A stretch of 64,000 bases of DNA from Eubacterium uniforme (GTDB lineage: Bacteria > Bacillota > Clostridia > Lachnospirales > Lachnospiraceae): assembly GCF_900167115.1 (NCBI RefSeq), contig NZ_FUXZ01000007.1, positions 1 through 64,000 on the forward strand. Direction: 5' to 3'. Position numbers and translations under genes: made by a program. The notes beneath the pieces were generated by a model. That model was given only the letters and a program-made list of their open reading frames with translations. It was not told the origin of the DNA and did no database searches. The first letter of the stretch is position 1. Every line of letters begins with the position of its first letter. Shown here piece after piece: positions 53,053 through 62,121 of this stretch.

Positions 53053-54921
53053 ATGAAAATAGAGTATAAGACCCCAAATCCTCTTATTAGAGGTGTTCAT
53101 AAAACTGAAGATGCGTATACATTTACAATGGAAGTATCTTACGATGATTTAAGTAAGGATTGTGGCGTGGTTCTTTATAAAAAAGGTACAAGTGAAGAGT
53201 GTATTAGAATACCATTTGATAAGGGTGTTACATGCGGAAGAATTCTTTCGGTAAGTTGTGAAATTGATAATGGATATGATTATGATTACAATTTCTATAT
53301 TGATGATAAGATAATTACTGATGAGTATGCAAAAGCTATTAATGGAAGAGAAAAGTGGGGAGAAAAATCCACATTTACTTCAGCACCTTTAGATGTTTAT
53401 GGTAAAGATAAAAAAGACTTTGAGTATTTGCTAAAAAAACCAAGAATTAAACTTAATGATAATGTTATATATAAACTTCATGTAAGAGGATTTACAAAGA
53501 GTACTACCGCTAAAGTTAAGAATAGGGGAACATATTCAGGAATAGTTCAAAAGATTCCTTATCTTAAGGAACTTGGAATTAACATGGTTGAACTTATGCC
53601 TGCATATGATTTCTTTGAAAATGCAGAAGATAGGGATGAGAAGCTTAGTCCTATTTCTATTGGTACGGATATCATAAATTACTGGGGATATTGTAATGCG
53701 TTTTACTATGCTCCTAAGGCAAGTTTTGCTGGAAAGAGTGGAGTTGATGCAATTAATGAATTTAAAAACATGGTTAATGAACTTCATAAAGAAGACATAG
53801 AAGTCTGTTTGGAGTTTATGTTCTTAAATAAATCTGCTGAGTATATTCTTAAGTGTTTAAGATATTGGGTTATGACTTATGGTATTGATGCAATTCATTT
53901 AACAGGAATTGCTGATGATACTTTAGATATTATATGTGAGGATGCACTACTTGGTGATACGAAAGTATTCGCCATGAATATGAAGAATAATTGTAATGGG
54001 TATGAGCAACCTCTGTTGCGAAGATTTGCATCATATAATGATGGATTTTTAAAGGGAGCAAGACATTTCCTAAAAGGTGATGAAGATCAGGTTTCATCTA
54101 TGTGCTATAACGTTAGAAATAATCCTAATGGAATGGCAAACATTAATTATCTTTCAGGAACTGGTCAGCTTACATTGTTTGATACTGTTTCATATGATAG
54201 AAAACATAATGAAGCAAATGGTGAGAATAACAATGATGGTGCTGCGAATGATTTTAGTTGGAATTGTGGTGTTGAAGGACCAACAAAAAAGAGAAAGGTT
54301 TTAGAACTTCGTAAAAAGCAGATTAAGAATGCATTTGCTATGCTTTTATTAAGTCAGGGTGTGCCGGTTATATTCTCAGGTGATGAGTGTGCAAATACAC
54401 AGAACGGAAATAATAATCCATATTGTCAGGATAATGAAATATCTTATATTAAATGGACGAGAAATTCGTTTGAAAAAGAGATATTTGAATATACAAAGAA
54501 GTTGATATCTTTTAGAAAGTGTCATGCGATTACACATATGGAAAGTGAAATGAAAAACATGGATTACTTATCAAAGGGTTATCCTGATATGTCATTTCAT
54601 GGTAGCAGGGCATGGTATTTAGACAGTGGATACTTTAACAGACACTTCTCATTTATGTTGTGTGGTGAGTATGCAGATGAAGTAGAGGATATTTTCGTTG
54701 CTTTTAACATGCATTGGGAAGAACAGTCATTTGATGTTCCAAGTCCAAGAAGTGGTATGGTGTGGAAAAAGTATTTAGATACTAATATAAATACAATTGA
54801 TACATTTATCATTGATGATGTTGTTGAAAGAAGTATTAAAGTGACGCCGAGAACAGTTGTGATTCTTGTTGCTGTTAAAGATGATAGCAAGAAATTAACA
54901 AAAAAGAGAAAAAGTAAGTAG
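53053..54921 (+). CDS. GH13-family (debranching-type) protein without catalytic residues
   Basis: The 622-residue protein has a GlgX/pullulanase layout: an N-terminal beta domain, then YKLHVRGFTKSTTAKVKNRG, INMVELMPAYDF, YWGYCNAFYYAPKASFAG and later HNEANGENNNDG with FSWNCGVEGPT. The catalytic regions are replaced. Region II reads GIDAIHLTGI (Thr284 for the nucleophile Asp), region III AMNMKNN lacks the Glu, and region IV SGTGQLTLFD lacks the His-Asp. I infer a non-catalytic glucan-binding or regulatory protein. ATG 53053 is uncertain; an earlier GTG at 53005 is in frame and AAGGAG lies between them. Confidence 0.82.
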   Translation: MKIEYKTPNPLIRGVHKTEDAYTFTMEVSYDDLSKDCGVVLYKKGTSEECIRIPFDKGVTCGRILSVSCEIDNGYDYDYNFYIDDKIITDEYAKAINGREKWGEKSTFTSAPLDVYGKDKKDFEYLLKKPRIKLNDNVIYKLHVRGFTKSTTAKVKNRGTYSGIVQKIPYLKELGINMVELMPAYDFFENAEDRDEKLSPISIGTDIINYWGYCNAFYYAPKASFAGKSGVDAINEFKNMVNELHKEDIEVCLEFMFLNKSAEYILKCLRYWVMTYGIDAIHLTGIADDTLDIICEDALLGDTKVFAMNMKNNCNGYEQPLLRRFASYNDGFLKGARHFLKGDEDQVSSMCYNVRNNPNGMANINYLSGTGQLTLFDTVSYDRKHNEANGENNNDGAANDFSWNCGVEGPTKKRKVLELRKKQIKNAFAMLLLSQGVPVIFSGDECANTQNGNNNPYCQDNEISYIKWTRNSFEKEIFEYTKKLISFRKCHAITHMESEMKNMDYLSKGYPDMSFHGSRAWYLDSGYFNRHFSFMLCGEYADEVEDIFVAFNMHWEEQSFDVPSPRSGMVWKKYLDTNINTIDTFIIDDVVERSIKVTPRTVVILVAVKDDSKKLTKKRKSK

Positions 54922-54988
54922 TAAAATGATACTAAGCAGAATGCAATAGTTAGTATAAATATGATACTAAATAAATAGAGGGCCTATT

Positions 54989-55777
54989 ATGAATGAAATT
55001 AAAGAATGGCTTGAAGAATGTAAAGAGAAATATGGAAATCTAAGTGGAGAACAACTTAAATTAATTGCTTTGTTTTTTATGTTATTAGATCATGTTGGTT
55101 ATAGAATGACTCTTTGGAATTTAGTTGATAATACTAAGATATGGATTCATATAGGTGATACATTTAGAGTGTTTGGAAGAATAGCATTTCCAATATTTGC
55201 TTTTTTAGTTGCTGAAGGTTTCAGATATACTTCAGATAGAAAAATGTATGCATTAAGAATGATGGTATTTGCTGTGATTTCTGAAATACCATTTGATATG
55301 CTTAAGAATTATAGTATGCATAAAAATAATGATTATTCTCGCTTTTTTGACATGTCAAGTCAGAACGTTATGTTTACTTTTTTCTTGGCTATAGTAATGC
55401 TTGTTCTTATAGAAGAATACAAATTGAGGAAAACTACATATTATGCATATTATGAATATGTATATGTGATTGGATTTTGTATATTTGCTTATATTGTGAG
55501 ATGCGATTATCATTATTTTGGAATATTGCTTGTATGGTTTTTTTATAAGTATGTGGATGAATTTTATATATGTGTAATATTTGTTACATTAATGTATTTT
55601 ATGCAGGGAGAATATATGGGAGCGGTATCACTAATTCCAATTTTTTTATATAATGGTAAACGTACAAATAAGCTTATGAGTAGTAGAGAGAGTAAAATGC
55701 ATAAATATTTCTTTTATGTTTTTTATCCAGTACATATGGTGTTTCTTTCTTTTTTGTTTGATTCTACTATAATATAG
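54989..55777 (+). CDS. TraX-family membrane protein
   Basis: The 262-residue protein has about eight TM helices and the TraX signatures: QLKLIALFFMLLDHVGYRM (about 22-40), RIAFPIFAFLVAEGFRYT and YFFYVFYPVHMVFL at the end. TraX acetylates pilin in F plasmids, but chromosomal homologues in Firmicutes are widespread and probably acylate surface polymers. GAGGGCC precedes ATG 54989. It lies between the GH13-like and sulfatase-fold genes; a role in envelope polymer modification is inferred. Confidence 0.88.
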   Translation: MNEIKEWLEECKEKYGNLSGEQLKLIALFFMLLDHVGYRMTLWNLVDNTKIWIHIGDTFRVFGRIAFPIFAFLVAEGFRYTSDRKMYALRMMVFAVISEIPFDMLKNYSMHKNNDYSRFFDMSSQNVMFTFFLAIVMLVLIEEYKLRKTTYYAYYEYVYVIGFCIFAYIVRCDYHYFGILLVWFFYKYVDEFYICVIFVTLMYFMQGEYMGAVSLIPIFLYNGKRTNKLMSSRESKMHKYFFYVFYPVHMVFLSFLFDSTII

Positions 55778-55888
55778 GAGATGAAAAATAGTATGGGGTT
55801 AATAATTTGTTTTTAGTTTAATATTTAGTGTTTGTGTGTGAAAAGGGAATATGAAAAAACATGAAAAAGTTTAACAGGAGACAGATTT

Positions 55889-57427
55889 ATGAATTCAAAA
55901 ATTAACGCTGTATTTAAAGCACTAACTAAAACAAGAAAAAGAATAGTACTAGTTTTAATGATGTTGTTAGTGGATGCATATCCATGTGCATTTATATATT
56001 TTAATAATATTGACGAAGTAAATATTGCAGGGGCAATTGGACCATTTCTTTTATTCGTTGCGGTATCGGCAGTTGTTGGAATGATAACGTTTAGAATAAT
56101 GAAAGAGGGAAGTAAAGCTGGTTTATTCACTGCGGTATTTATGATGATATTTATGAATTATATGGTAATTCAAAAACTGGTTAATAAGATATTACCATTT
56201 TTATCATATTTATTGTTTTTAATATTAGTAATAGTATTATTAGTATTATTATTTAAGAAAATAAATAAATCAGAAGCAGATTTATATACATGGTGTCAAA
56301 TTATTACATTTGTATGTGGTGGACTTGTTTTATTTAATGGGTTAGCTGCGATTCCTAAAGTTATTAATGAACACAAGACGGTGAAAAGACTTGATGTTTC
56401 TCAGTACGCTGTAAATAAAGATGTGAAAAATAATGTATATTATTTTATCTTTGATGAATATGGTGGATATGAAAATTTAAAATACTATTATGGTTATGAC
56501 AATTCAAAATTTTATGAAGATCTTGTATCTGAAGGATTTAGTGTTTCAAAGAATACATATAATAGAGAAGGAATAATGACAAGAGATATTGTTCCTAATA
56601 TTTTAAATCTTGATTATGTTACAGATGTAAATAAACTTGAAAAACAGTGTCTTGATTATTTAAATCAGCCAGTATTATATAGATTCTTTGAAGATATGGG
56701 ATATCAGATTAATATGATTAATCATGATAATTATCTTTTAGCAAATGGTTGTAACGAATTAAATGAATATAAAGGTAGTTCAAGAAAAAATGAAACTAGA
56801 GAAATGCTTGAAAAAATCTTGGAAAACAGCGCCTTTGATTTTATTGATTTAAAGATTAGAAGACAGTTTAAGCATGACATTGATGATGATAAAATTGAAA
56901 ATATTCAGGTTGTTATTGAAGATTTAAAAAATGCATATAAGTATACTGAAGACAAACCAACATTTACAATAGGTTATATTCAGCTACCACATAATCCATT
57001 TATCTTTAAGAGTGATGGAACAATTTCACCTGATAAGTTATACAATCAATGGAATAAGAAAGAAAAGTACATTGAACAATTAAAGTATACAAATAGTCTA
57101 ATCAAAGAAATTGTTGATAACATTAAAAAGAATGATCCTAAGGCAACAATAGTAATTCAGTCAGATCATGGTGCAAGATATCCATATTTCTGTATGGTTG
57201 AATATAAGAGTGATCAATACAATGAAGTTGTAGAAACGGAGAAAATGCAGAATGCATTAAACGTAGTATACAATGGCGAAGATGGCAAAGTCATCGACAT
57301 ATCCGGATTGTCAGCCATTAATACCTGGAGAACAATTCTAAATACAAACTACGGAACTAACTACAAGATGTTAGACGAACCTCACGATTTTGTATTTAAA
57401 TGGTACTTTACAGATTCCTACAGGTAG
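55889..57427 (+). CDS. Sulfatase-fold membrane protein (LTA synthase-like superfamily)
   Basis: The 512-residue protein has about five TM helices in the first 150 residues and an extracellular alkaline-phosphatase-fold domain. Likely metal-site segments are YFIFDEYGGYENLKYYYGYD (about 187-206), FTIGYIQLPHNPF and VIQSDHGARYP near 425. Such enzymes transfer phosphoglycerol or phosphoethanolamine to envelope polymers. The last 20 or so residues, from KMLDEPHDF to the stop, are encoded by repeat copy A (57364-57555), so the native C terminus may have been replaced. AACAGGAGACAG precedes ATG 55889. Confidence 0.8.
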   Translation: MNSKINAVFKALTKTRKRIVLVLMMLLVDAYPCAFIYFNNIDEVNIAGAIGPFLLFVAVSAVVGMITFRIMKEGSKAGLFTAVFMMIFMNYMVIQKLVNKILPFLSYLLFLILVIVLLVLLFKKINKSEADLYTWCQIITFVCGGLVLFNGLAAIPKVINEHKTVKRLDVSQYAVNKDVKNNVYYFIFDEYGGYENLKYYYGYDNSKFYEDLVSEGFSVSKNTYNREGIMTRDIVPNILNLDYVTDVNKLEKQCLDYLNQPVLYRFFEDMGYQINMINHDNYLLANGCNELNEYKGSSRKNETREMLEKILENSAFDFIDLKIRRQFKHDIDDDKIENIQVVIEDLKNAYKYTEDKPTFTIGYIQLPHNPFIFKSDGTISPDKLYNQWNKKEKYIEQLKYTNSLIKEIVDNIKKNDPKATIVIQSDHGARYPYFCMVEYKSDQYNEVVETEKMQNALNVVYNGEDGKVIDISGLSAINTWRTILNTNYGTNYKMLDEPHDFVFKWYFTDSYR

Positions 57428-57555
57428 TGCAATAATCCACTCAACTCGAATTTGTATTGTCTATCCAGGACTCAGCTCTCGCACGGTGCGGGCTACCCCT
57501 AGTGGTACTAAGCTCGTAAGTTGTGGTTTAGATGTCATAAATATTATTAATAAAT
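57364..57555 (+). repeat. Inverted repeat pair, copy A
   Basis: This segment matches the minus strand of 57656-57822 in collinear blocks: CAAGATGTTAGACGAACC, TGGTACTT-ACAGATTC, AATAATCCAC, a GGACTCAGC/GTCTCAGC region with a GC-rich hairpin, and GTAAGT-GTGGTTT then ATAAATAT-ATTAAT. A 4-base length difference near the left end shifts the reading frame between copies. It covers the 3' end of the sulfatase gene. Confidence 0.7.
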
Positions 57556-57576
57556 ATAATACGAACATTATATAAT

Positions 57577-57631
57577 AAAAAAACAGGAATCATACTTTGA
57601 ATGTAAACATTCAGTATGACTCCTGCTTTTT
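57577..57631. terminator. Bidirectional terminator between the repeat copies
   Basis: AACAGGAATCATACT pairs with AGTATGACTCCTGCTT over about 15 bp, with an A-run on the left and a T-run on the right. It can end both the sulfatase transcript and the luxS transcript. Confidence 0.85.
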
Positions 57632-57655
57632 CATTACCTAGCGCTTCGCACTAGG

Positions 57656-57822
57656 TTTATTAATCATATTTATAACAAACCACGACTTACTCGCTAAGTG
57701 CTGAGACCCGCAACGGTCCTCTATAGAAAATATCAAATCCGCCAGTGGGTGGATTATTTGCTTTGAAGAGACGAATCTGTGAAGTACCACTTATGTAGTC
57801 GTTGGGTTCGTCTAACATCTTG
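57656..57822 (-). repeat. Inverted repeat pair, copy B
   Basis: On the minus strand this copy lies downstream of luxS. It contains an open frame starting MLDEPNDYISGTSQIRLFKA that is not linked to luxS, and another frame with KWYFTDS, the same residues as the sulfatase C terminus. No gene on the 57,428-57,875 stretch is convincing apart from the two repeats and the terminator. Confidence 0.7.
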
Positions 57823-57875
57823 ATGATTAGTCGTAGGTTGTGTTTGTTGCTTGTCTGTATTTGTAGATTGCTGTT

Positions 57876-58355
57876 CTATTCTGGGTAGACGAGGTGGTCG
57901 TCGGTTATGTTTGTTAGGACGTTGTCGAGGTATTTCTTGGCGAGATAGTTTGCCATTGGGAGATTCTGGTCTAAGTAGTTGCCACATTCGATTGGGCTTG
58001 CTCCTGGGATGTCTCCGGTGTATGTTGATATGAATTTAAACATATCTGTTAGAAGCGGAACAATGTTTTTAGATTCTATATCACCTGCGATGATTAAGTA
58101 AAATCCTGTTCTACAGCCCATTGGACCAAAGTATACGATTTTATCTTTATATTCATTATGGTTTCTTAAATATGTAGCGCCAAGATGTTCTATGGTGTGC
58201 ATCTCGGCAGTATTCATAACTGGTTCCATATTCGGTCTAGTCATTCTGATATCAAATGTTGTAAGAATCTGACCGTTATAATTATCTTTTCTTGATACAT
58301 AGACTCCGGGAAGGAGCTTTGTGTGATCGATAGTAAAACTTGCTATTTTATCCAT
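57876..58355 (-). CDS. luxS: S-ribosylhomocysteine lyase
   Basis: The 159-residue protein has the LuxS metal motif HTIEHLGATYLRNH (His53, Glu56 and His57), the catalytic Cys81 in GPMGCRTGFYLI and the third metal ligand in PIECGNYLDQNLP. It cleaves S-ribosylhomocysteine to homocysteine and the AI-2 precursor. The length and residues are complete. GGAGGATTAAC precedes the ATG. It stands alone on the minus strand, with repeat copy B directly downstream. The last third is slightly richer in GC codons than the first. Confidence 0.96.
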   Translation of the reverse strand: MDKIASFTIDHTKLLPGVYVSRKDNYNGQILTTFDIRMTRPNMEPVMNTAEMHTIEHLGATYLRNHNEYKDKIVYFGPMGCRTGFYLIIAGDIESKNIVPLLTDMFKFISTYTGDIPGASPIECGNYLDQNLPMANYLAKKYLDNVLTNITDDHLVYPE

Positions 58356-58531
58356 TTGTTAATCCTCCGAGTAATTTTTTGATAATAATAAATATAGCAT
58401 TTAATGGTGGATTGGTCAATTAAGAGGGAACGAATGTTAACATTTACTTAAAAGTACTTAAAACCCTTTGACCATTGGGCAATATTGGTGTATTATATCT
58501 GTTGTGAGATTAATTTAATATGGAGGACATT

Positions 58532-59458
58532 ATGCCAAATAAAGAAAAAATGTCTCCTGAAGAACTAAGACGATACAGAAGACGTGTTGAGCAAAGAAGA
58601 AGAGAACGTCTAAGAGTTAGGAGAAATAGACAGATTCTTGGCGGTTTCTTAATTATCATAGGGGTGTTAGTTGTTGTATTTGGTGTTAAAACTATAGGAA
58701 AGCATTTACCAAAGAAGAGTAAAAGTAATAAAACTAAAGTTGTTCAGACTACAAAACATTATGAAACTCAGAGAATAGAAACAACCGAGAAGACATCGTA
58801 CAAAGTAAATGATAAATATTCAAAATTAAAAACAGATAAATTAACTGTGTGCATTGATCCGGGTCATGGCGGTAAGGACAAGGGACATGAAAATGGTGAT
58901 GTTGTTGAAAGCAAACAGATGCTTGAAATGGCAAAACAGGTGTCGGATGATTTGAGTGCATATGGAGTTAATGTTGTTTTAACTAGAGAAGATGATTCGT
59001 TTTTGTATTTAAATCCAAGGTCTCAGGTTGCTAATGATAATAAGGCAGATGTTTTCGTTTCGCTTCATAGAAATGAAGATACTGCAAGTGGTGATACATC
59101 AGGAATAGAATTATATATTGACAAGGATGCTGATAAAGATACAACAAGATTAGCTACGGCTCTTTATAAGAGGATAAAGAAGGTATCTGGTATGGATATT
59201 TCAAAGACAAAGTATGGTTCTAAAGTTGATGAGGATACAAACTATGTTGTAATAGATGGTGTAACAATGCCTGCTTGTCTTATTTATTTTGGATATGTTA
59301 GTAATTCCTCTGATAACCAGGCATTTGCTAAGAATATGAGTAAGTATTCAAGCGCTGTAACAGAAGGTATACTTACATATTTATTAAAAAAACAGGAAGA
59401 AGAAAATACAATAAAGGAAACAGAAGAAGAAACATATGATGAGTCTTTGTTACCTTAA
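58532..59458 (+). CDS. N-acetylmuramoyl-L-alanine amidase-like protein (Amidase_3)
   Basis: The 308-residue protein has a basic cytosolic tail, a TM anchor (about 35-53), a Thr/Lys linker and an Amidase_3 domain (about 105-290). Zinc ligands are present: His112 in IDPGHGGKDKG, Glu126 in VVESKQ and His179 in VSLHRNE. The catalytic Glu normally found in L.E.GF.SN is replaced: the segment reads CLIYFGYVSNSS, with Tyr252 at that place. It may be inactive or act as a wall-binding regulator. ATG 58532 follows GGAGG; the ATG at 58520 overlaps that site. Confidence 0.88.
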   Translation: MPNKEKMSPEELRRYRRRVEQRRRERLRVRRNRQILGGFLIIIGVLVVVFGVKTIGKHLPKKSKSNKTKVVQTTKHYETQRIETTEKTSYKVNDKYSKLKTDKLTVCIDPGHGGKDKGHENGDVVESKQMLEMAKQVSDDLSAYGVNVVLTREDDSFLYLNPRSQVANDNKADVFVSLHRNEDTASGDTSGIELYIDKDADKDTTRLATALYKRIKKVSGMDISKTKYGSKVDEDTNYVVIDGVTMPACLIYFGYVSNSSDNQAFAKNMSKYSSAVTEGILTYLLKKQEEENTIKETEEETYDESLLP

Positions 59459-59489
59459 AAAAAACACAGGTTTATGCCTGTGTTTTTTT
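59457..59489 (+). terminator. Terminator of the amidase gene
   Basis: AAAAACACAGG and CCTGTGTTTTT form an 11-bp or longer stem around a TTTATG loop, followed by T residues up to 59489. It directly abuts the stop codon. Confidence 0.88.
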
Positions 59490-59608
59490 ATATTCGGTAC
59501 ACATAGGAAACTCTTATGAGTTTGCATTAAACCACAATATATTGTATAATATATGATTAGGTATAACAAAATGGACTTGAAGAAATAAATCTAAAGGCGG
59601 ATGTATTT

Positions 59609-60037
59609 ATGATAACTTATAAAGTTAATGCACTTACCTTAGAGACTTATCTATTTTTAAGAGAAGAGGTTAGGTTTAAGAATTTAAGCATTAAGCAAGC
59701 ACAGATGGCAATAGATAATTGCTTGTTTAATGTCGTAGCGTTTGATGGAGATATGCCAGTTGGTATGGGGCGCGTTGTTGGTGATGGGGCAGTTATATGT
59801 TATATACAGGATTTAGTTGTGATTCCGGGTTATCAGAAATTCGGGATTGGAGGTAATTTGCTGGATAAATGCGTTTCGTACGTTGAAAGCATTACGCTTG
59901 AAGGTACGGAGATGATGCTTGCACTTATGTGTGCTAAAGGTCGAGAGGGCTTTTATCTTAAGCATAACTTTATTGCAAGACCAACAGAAAATCTTGGACC
60001 GGGTATGATTAAATATATTTCAAAGAAAGAAGAATAA
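59609..60037 (+). CDS. GNAT-family N-acetyltransferase
   Basis: The 142-residue protein has the GNAT signature in IQDLVVIPGYQKFGIGGNLL (about 68-87) and a C-terminal FYLKHNFIARPTENLGPGM. It resembles the small GNATs of the YvbK/aminoglycoside type whose substrate is unknown. AAAGGCGG precedes ATG 59609. The gene is followed after 60 bp by gyrB and could be in its transcript. Confidence 0.85.
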   Translation: MITYKVNALTLETYLFLREEVRFKNLSIKQAQMAIDNCLFNVVAFDGDMPVGMGRVVGDGAVICYIQDLVVIPGYQKFGIGGNLLDKCVSYVESITLEGTEMMLALMCAKGREGFYLKHNFIARPTENLGPGMIKYISKKEE

Positions 60038-60097
60038 ACATTTAGCAAACATAGATATAAAAAAGAAAGGAAGATCGGGAAGCCGATTTTGATTATT

Positions 60098-62014
60098 ATG
60101 GCAACGAAAACTAAGGAATATGATGAAAGTAGTATATCGATACTTGAAGGATTAGAGGCAGTTAGAAAAAGACCAGGTATGTACATTGGTAGTGTATCAA
60201 CTAAAGGTCTTAACCATTTGGTATATGAAATAGTTGATAACTCAGTTGATGAGCATTTGGCAGGTCATTGTAGTGAGATAACAGTAACACTTGAAAAAGA
60301 TGGTACAGCTACAATTACAGATAATGGTCGAGGAATTCCTACAGGTATTCACGAAAAAGCTGGGATCCCCGCTGTTGAAGTTGTATTTACAATTCTTCAT
60401 GCAGGTGGTAAGTTCGGTGATGGCGGATATAAAATTTCTGGTGGTCTTCACGGTGTAGGTGCATCTGTAGTTAATGCTTTATCAGAGTGGTTAAAGGTAA
60501 CAATTAAGCGTGATGGTAAGGTGTATGAACAAAATTACGCACGTGGAAAGGTTATGTCAAAACTTAAGGAAGTTGGAACATGCAGAAAGAATGATACTGG
60601 TACATCTGTAACATTCTTTCCTGATGGAGAGATATTTGAAAAGACATATTTTAAGGCTAGTTCCATAAAGAGTCGTTTACATGAGACAGCTTATCTTAAT
60701 CCAAATCTTACAATAACTTTTGAAAATAAAAGAGTTGGAGAAGAGGAAAAGGTTGTATTTCATGAAGAAGAAGGAATTAGTGCCTATGTAAAAGCTCTTA
60801 ATAAGGAAAAAGAACCAGTACATGATGTTGTGTACTTTAAGAGAGCAAGTGAAGGTATGGAACTTGAAGTTGCATTTCAGTTTACAACAGACTTTCAGGA
60901 AAACATCATAGGTTTCTGTAATAATATTTGTACACAGGAAGGTGGTACACATATTACAGGTTTTAAGAGTAAGTTTACTTCTGTTATAAATCAGTATGCA
61001 AGAGAACTTGGCATATTAAAGGAAAAGGATAATAACTTTACTGGTGCTGATGTTCGTAATGGTATGACAGCGATTGTTGCAATTAAACATCCTGCTCCAA
61101 GATTTGAAGGTCAGACAAAGACTAAGCTTGATAATCCAGATGCGGGTAGAGTAACATCAGAAATTGTTGGTGAAGAAACAGTTCTTTATTTTGATAAAAA
61201 CCTTGATAACTTAAAGGCAGTTATAGCCTGTGCTGAAAAATCAGCTAAGATTAGAAAAGCAGAGGAGAAGGTTAAGACAAATCTTCTTACAAAGCAGAAG
61301 TTTTCTATTGATAGTAATGGAAAACTAGCTAACTGCGAAAGTAGAAAGCCAGAAGAGTGTGAAGTTTTCATAGTCGAAGGTGATTCCGCTGGTGGTTCTG
61401 CAAAAACAGCAAGAAATAGAAAAACACAGGCTATACTTCCGATTAGAGGTAAGATACTTAATGTTGAAAAGGCTACAATAGATAAGGTTTTAGCAAATGC
61501 TGAAATTAAAACCATGATTAACACATTTGGTTGTGGTTTTTCAGAAGGATATGGTAATGATTTTGATATTAGCAAACTTCGTTATAATAAGATTATTATT
61601 ATGACAGATGCTGATGTCGATGGTGCGCATATTGCGACACTTTTACTAACATTCTTCTATAGATTTATGCCAGATCTTATTAACTATGGGCATGTATATT
61701 TGGCAACACCACCACTTTATAAGGTAGTACCTAAAAAGGGTGAGGGTGAATATCTTTATGATGATAAAGCGCTTGAAAAGTATAGAAAGAATCATTCAGG
61801 ATTTACATTACAAAGATACAAAGGTTTAGGTGAAATGGATGCAGACCAACTTTGGGAAACAACACTTAATCCAGAAACAAGAATATTAAAACAGGTTGAA
61901 ATAGAAGATGCCATGATGGCAAGTGATGTAACAGGTATGCTTATGGGTAGTGATGTTGCACCACGAAGAGAATTTATTTATACACACGCAAATGATGCGG
62001 AGTTAGATGTGTAA
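60098..62014 (+). CDS. gyrB: Type IIA topoisomerase ATPase subunit (GyrB-like)
   Basis: The 638-residue protein has a GHKL ATPase domain (LEAVRKRPGMYIGS, EIVDNSVDEHLAG, DNGRGIP, GGLHGVGASVVNALS). The transducer and TOPRIM domains carry EGDSAGGSAKTARNRKTQAI and IIIMTDADVDGAHIATLLLT. LQRYKGLGEMDADQLW ends it. Sequences such as ILNVEKATIDKVL and DADVDGAHI are closer to GyrB than to ParE, but a topoisomerase IV paralogue is possible because dnaA and recF are not adjacent. ATG 60098 is chosen; AAGGAAG lies 25 bases upstream, with a small ATCGG/CCGAT hairpin between them. Confidence 0.9.
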   Translation: MATKTKEYDESSISILEGLEAVRKRPGMYIGSVSTKGLNHLVYEIVDNSVDEHLAGHCSEITVTLEKDGTATITDNGRGIPTGIHEKAGIPAVEVVFTILHAGGKFGDGGYKISGGLHGVGASVVNALSEWLKVTIKRDGKVYEQNYARGKVMSKLKEVGTCRKNDTGTSVTFFPDGEIFEKTYFKASSIKSRLHETAYLNPNLTITFENKRVGEEEKVVFHEEEGISAYVKALNKEKEPVHDVVYFKRASEGMELEVAFQFTTDFQENIIGFCNNICTQEGGTHITGFKSKFTSVINQYARELGILKEKDNNFTGADVRNGMTAIVAIKHPAPRFEGQTKTKLDNPDAGRVTSEIVGEETVLYFDKNLDNLKAVIACAEKSAKIRKAEEKVKTNLLTKQKFSIDSNGKLANCESRKPEECEVFIVEGDSAGGSAKTARNRKTQAILPIRGKILNVEKATIDKVLANAEIKTMINTFGCGFSEGYGNDFDISKLRYNKIIIMTDADVDGAHIATLLLTFFYRFMPDLINYGHVYLATPPLYKVVPKKGEGEYLYDDKALEKYRKNHSGFTLQRYKGLGEMDADQLWETTLNPETRILKQVEIEDAMMASDVTGMLMGSDVAPRREFIYTHANDAELDV

Positions 62015-62057
62015 TGTCATAAGGAGGGGCCCGCTTGTGGGAGAAACCTTGTGACCA

Positions 62058-62097
62058 GTGCACGCCCATTGTCGAAGACAATTATAAATGCGTGCAC
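62058..62097 (+). promoter_or_regulatory. Structured hairpin between gyrB and gyrA
   Basis: GTGCACGC (62058-62065) pairs with GCGTGCAC (62090-62097), and inside it ATTGTC (62068-62073) pairs with GACAAT (62077-62082) around GAA. No T-run follows, so it is not a typical terminator. It lies 25 bases before the start of the A-subunit gene and is far more GC-rich than its surroundings. Confidence 0.6.
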
Positions 62098-62121
62098 ACA
62101 ATACAAATGTAAGGAGTAATT

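Noticed and set aside
57428-57875. tRNA-like or coding gene in the GC-rich part of the repeat region
   Set aside because: The GC-rich segment does not fold as a cloverleaf, and the frames in the two repeat copies are shifted relative to each other.
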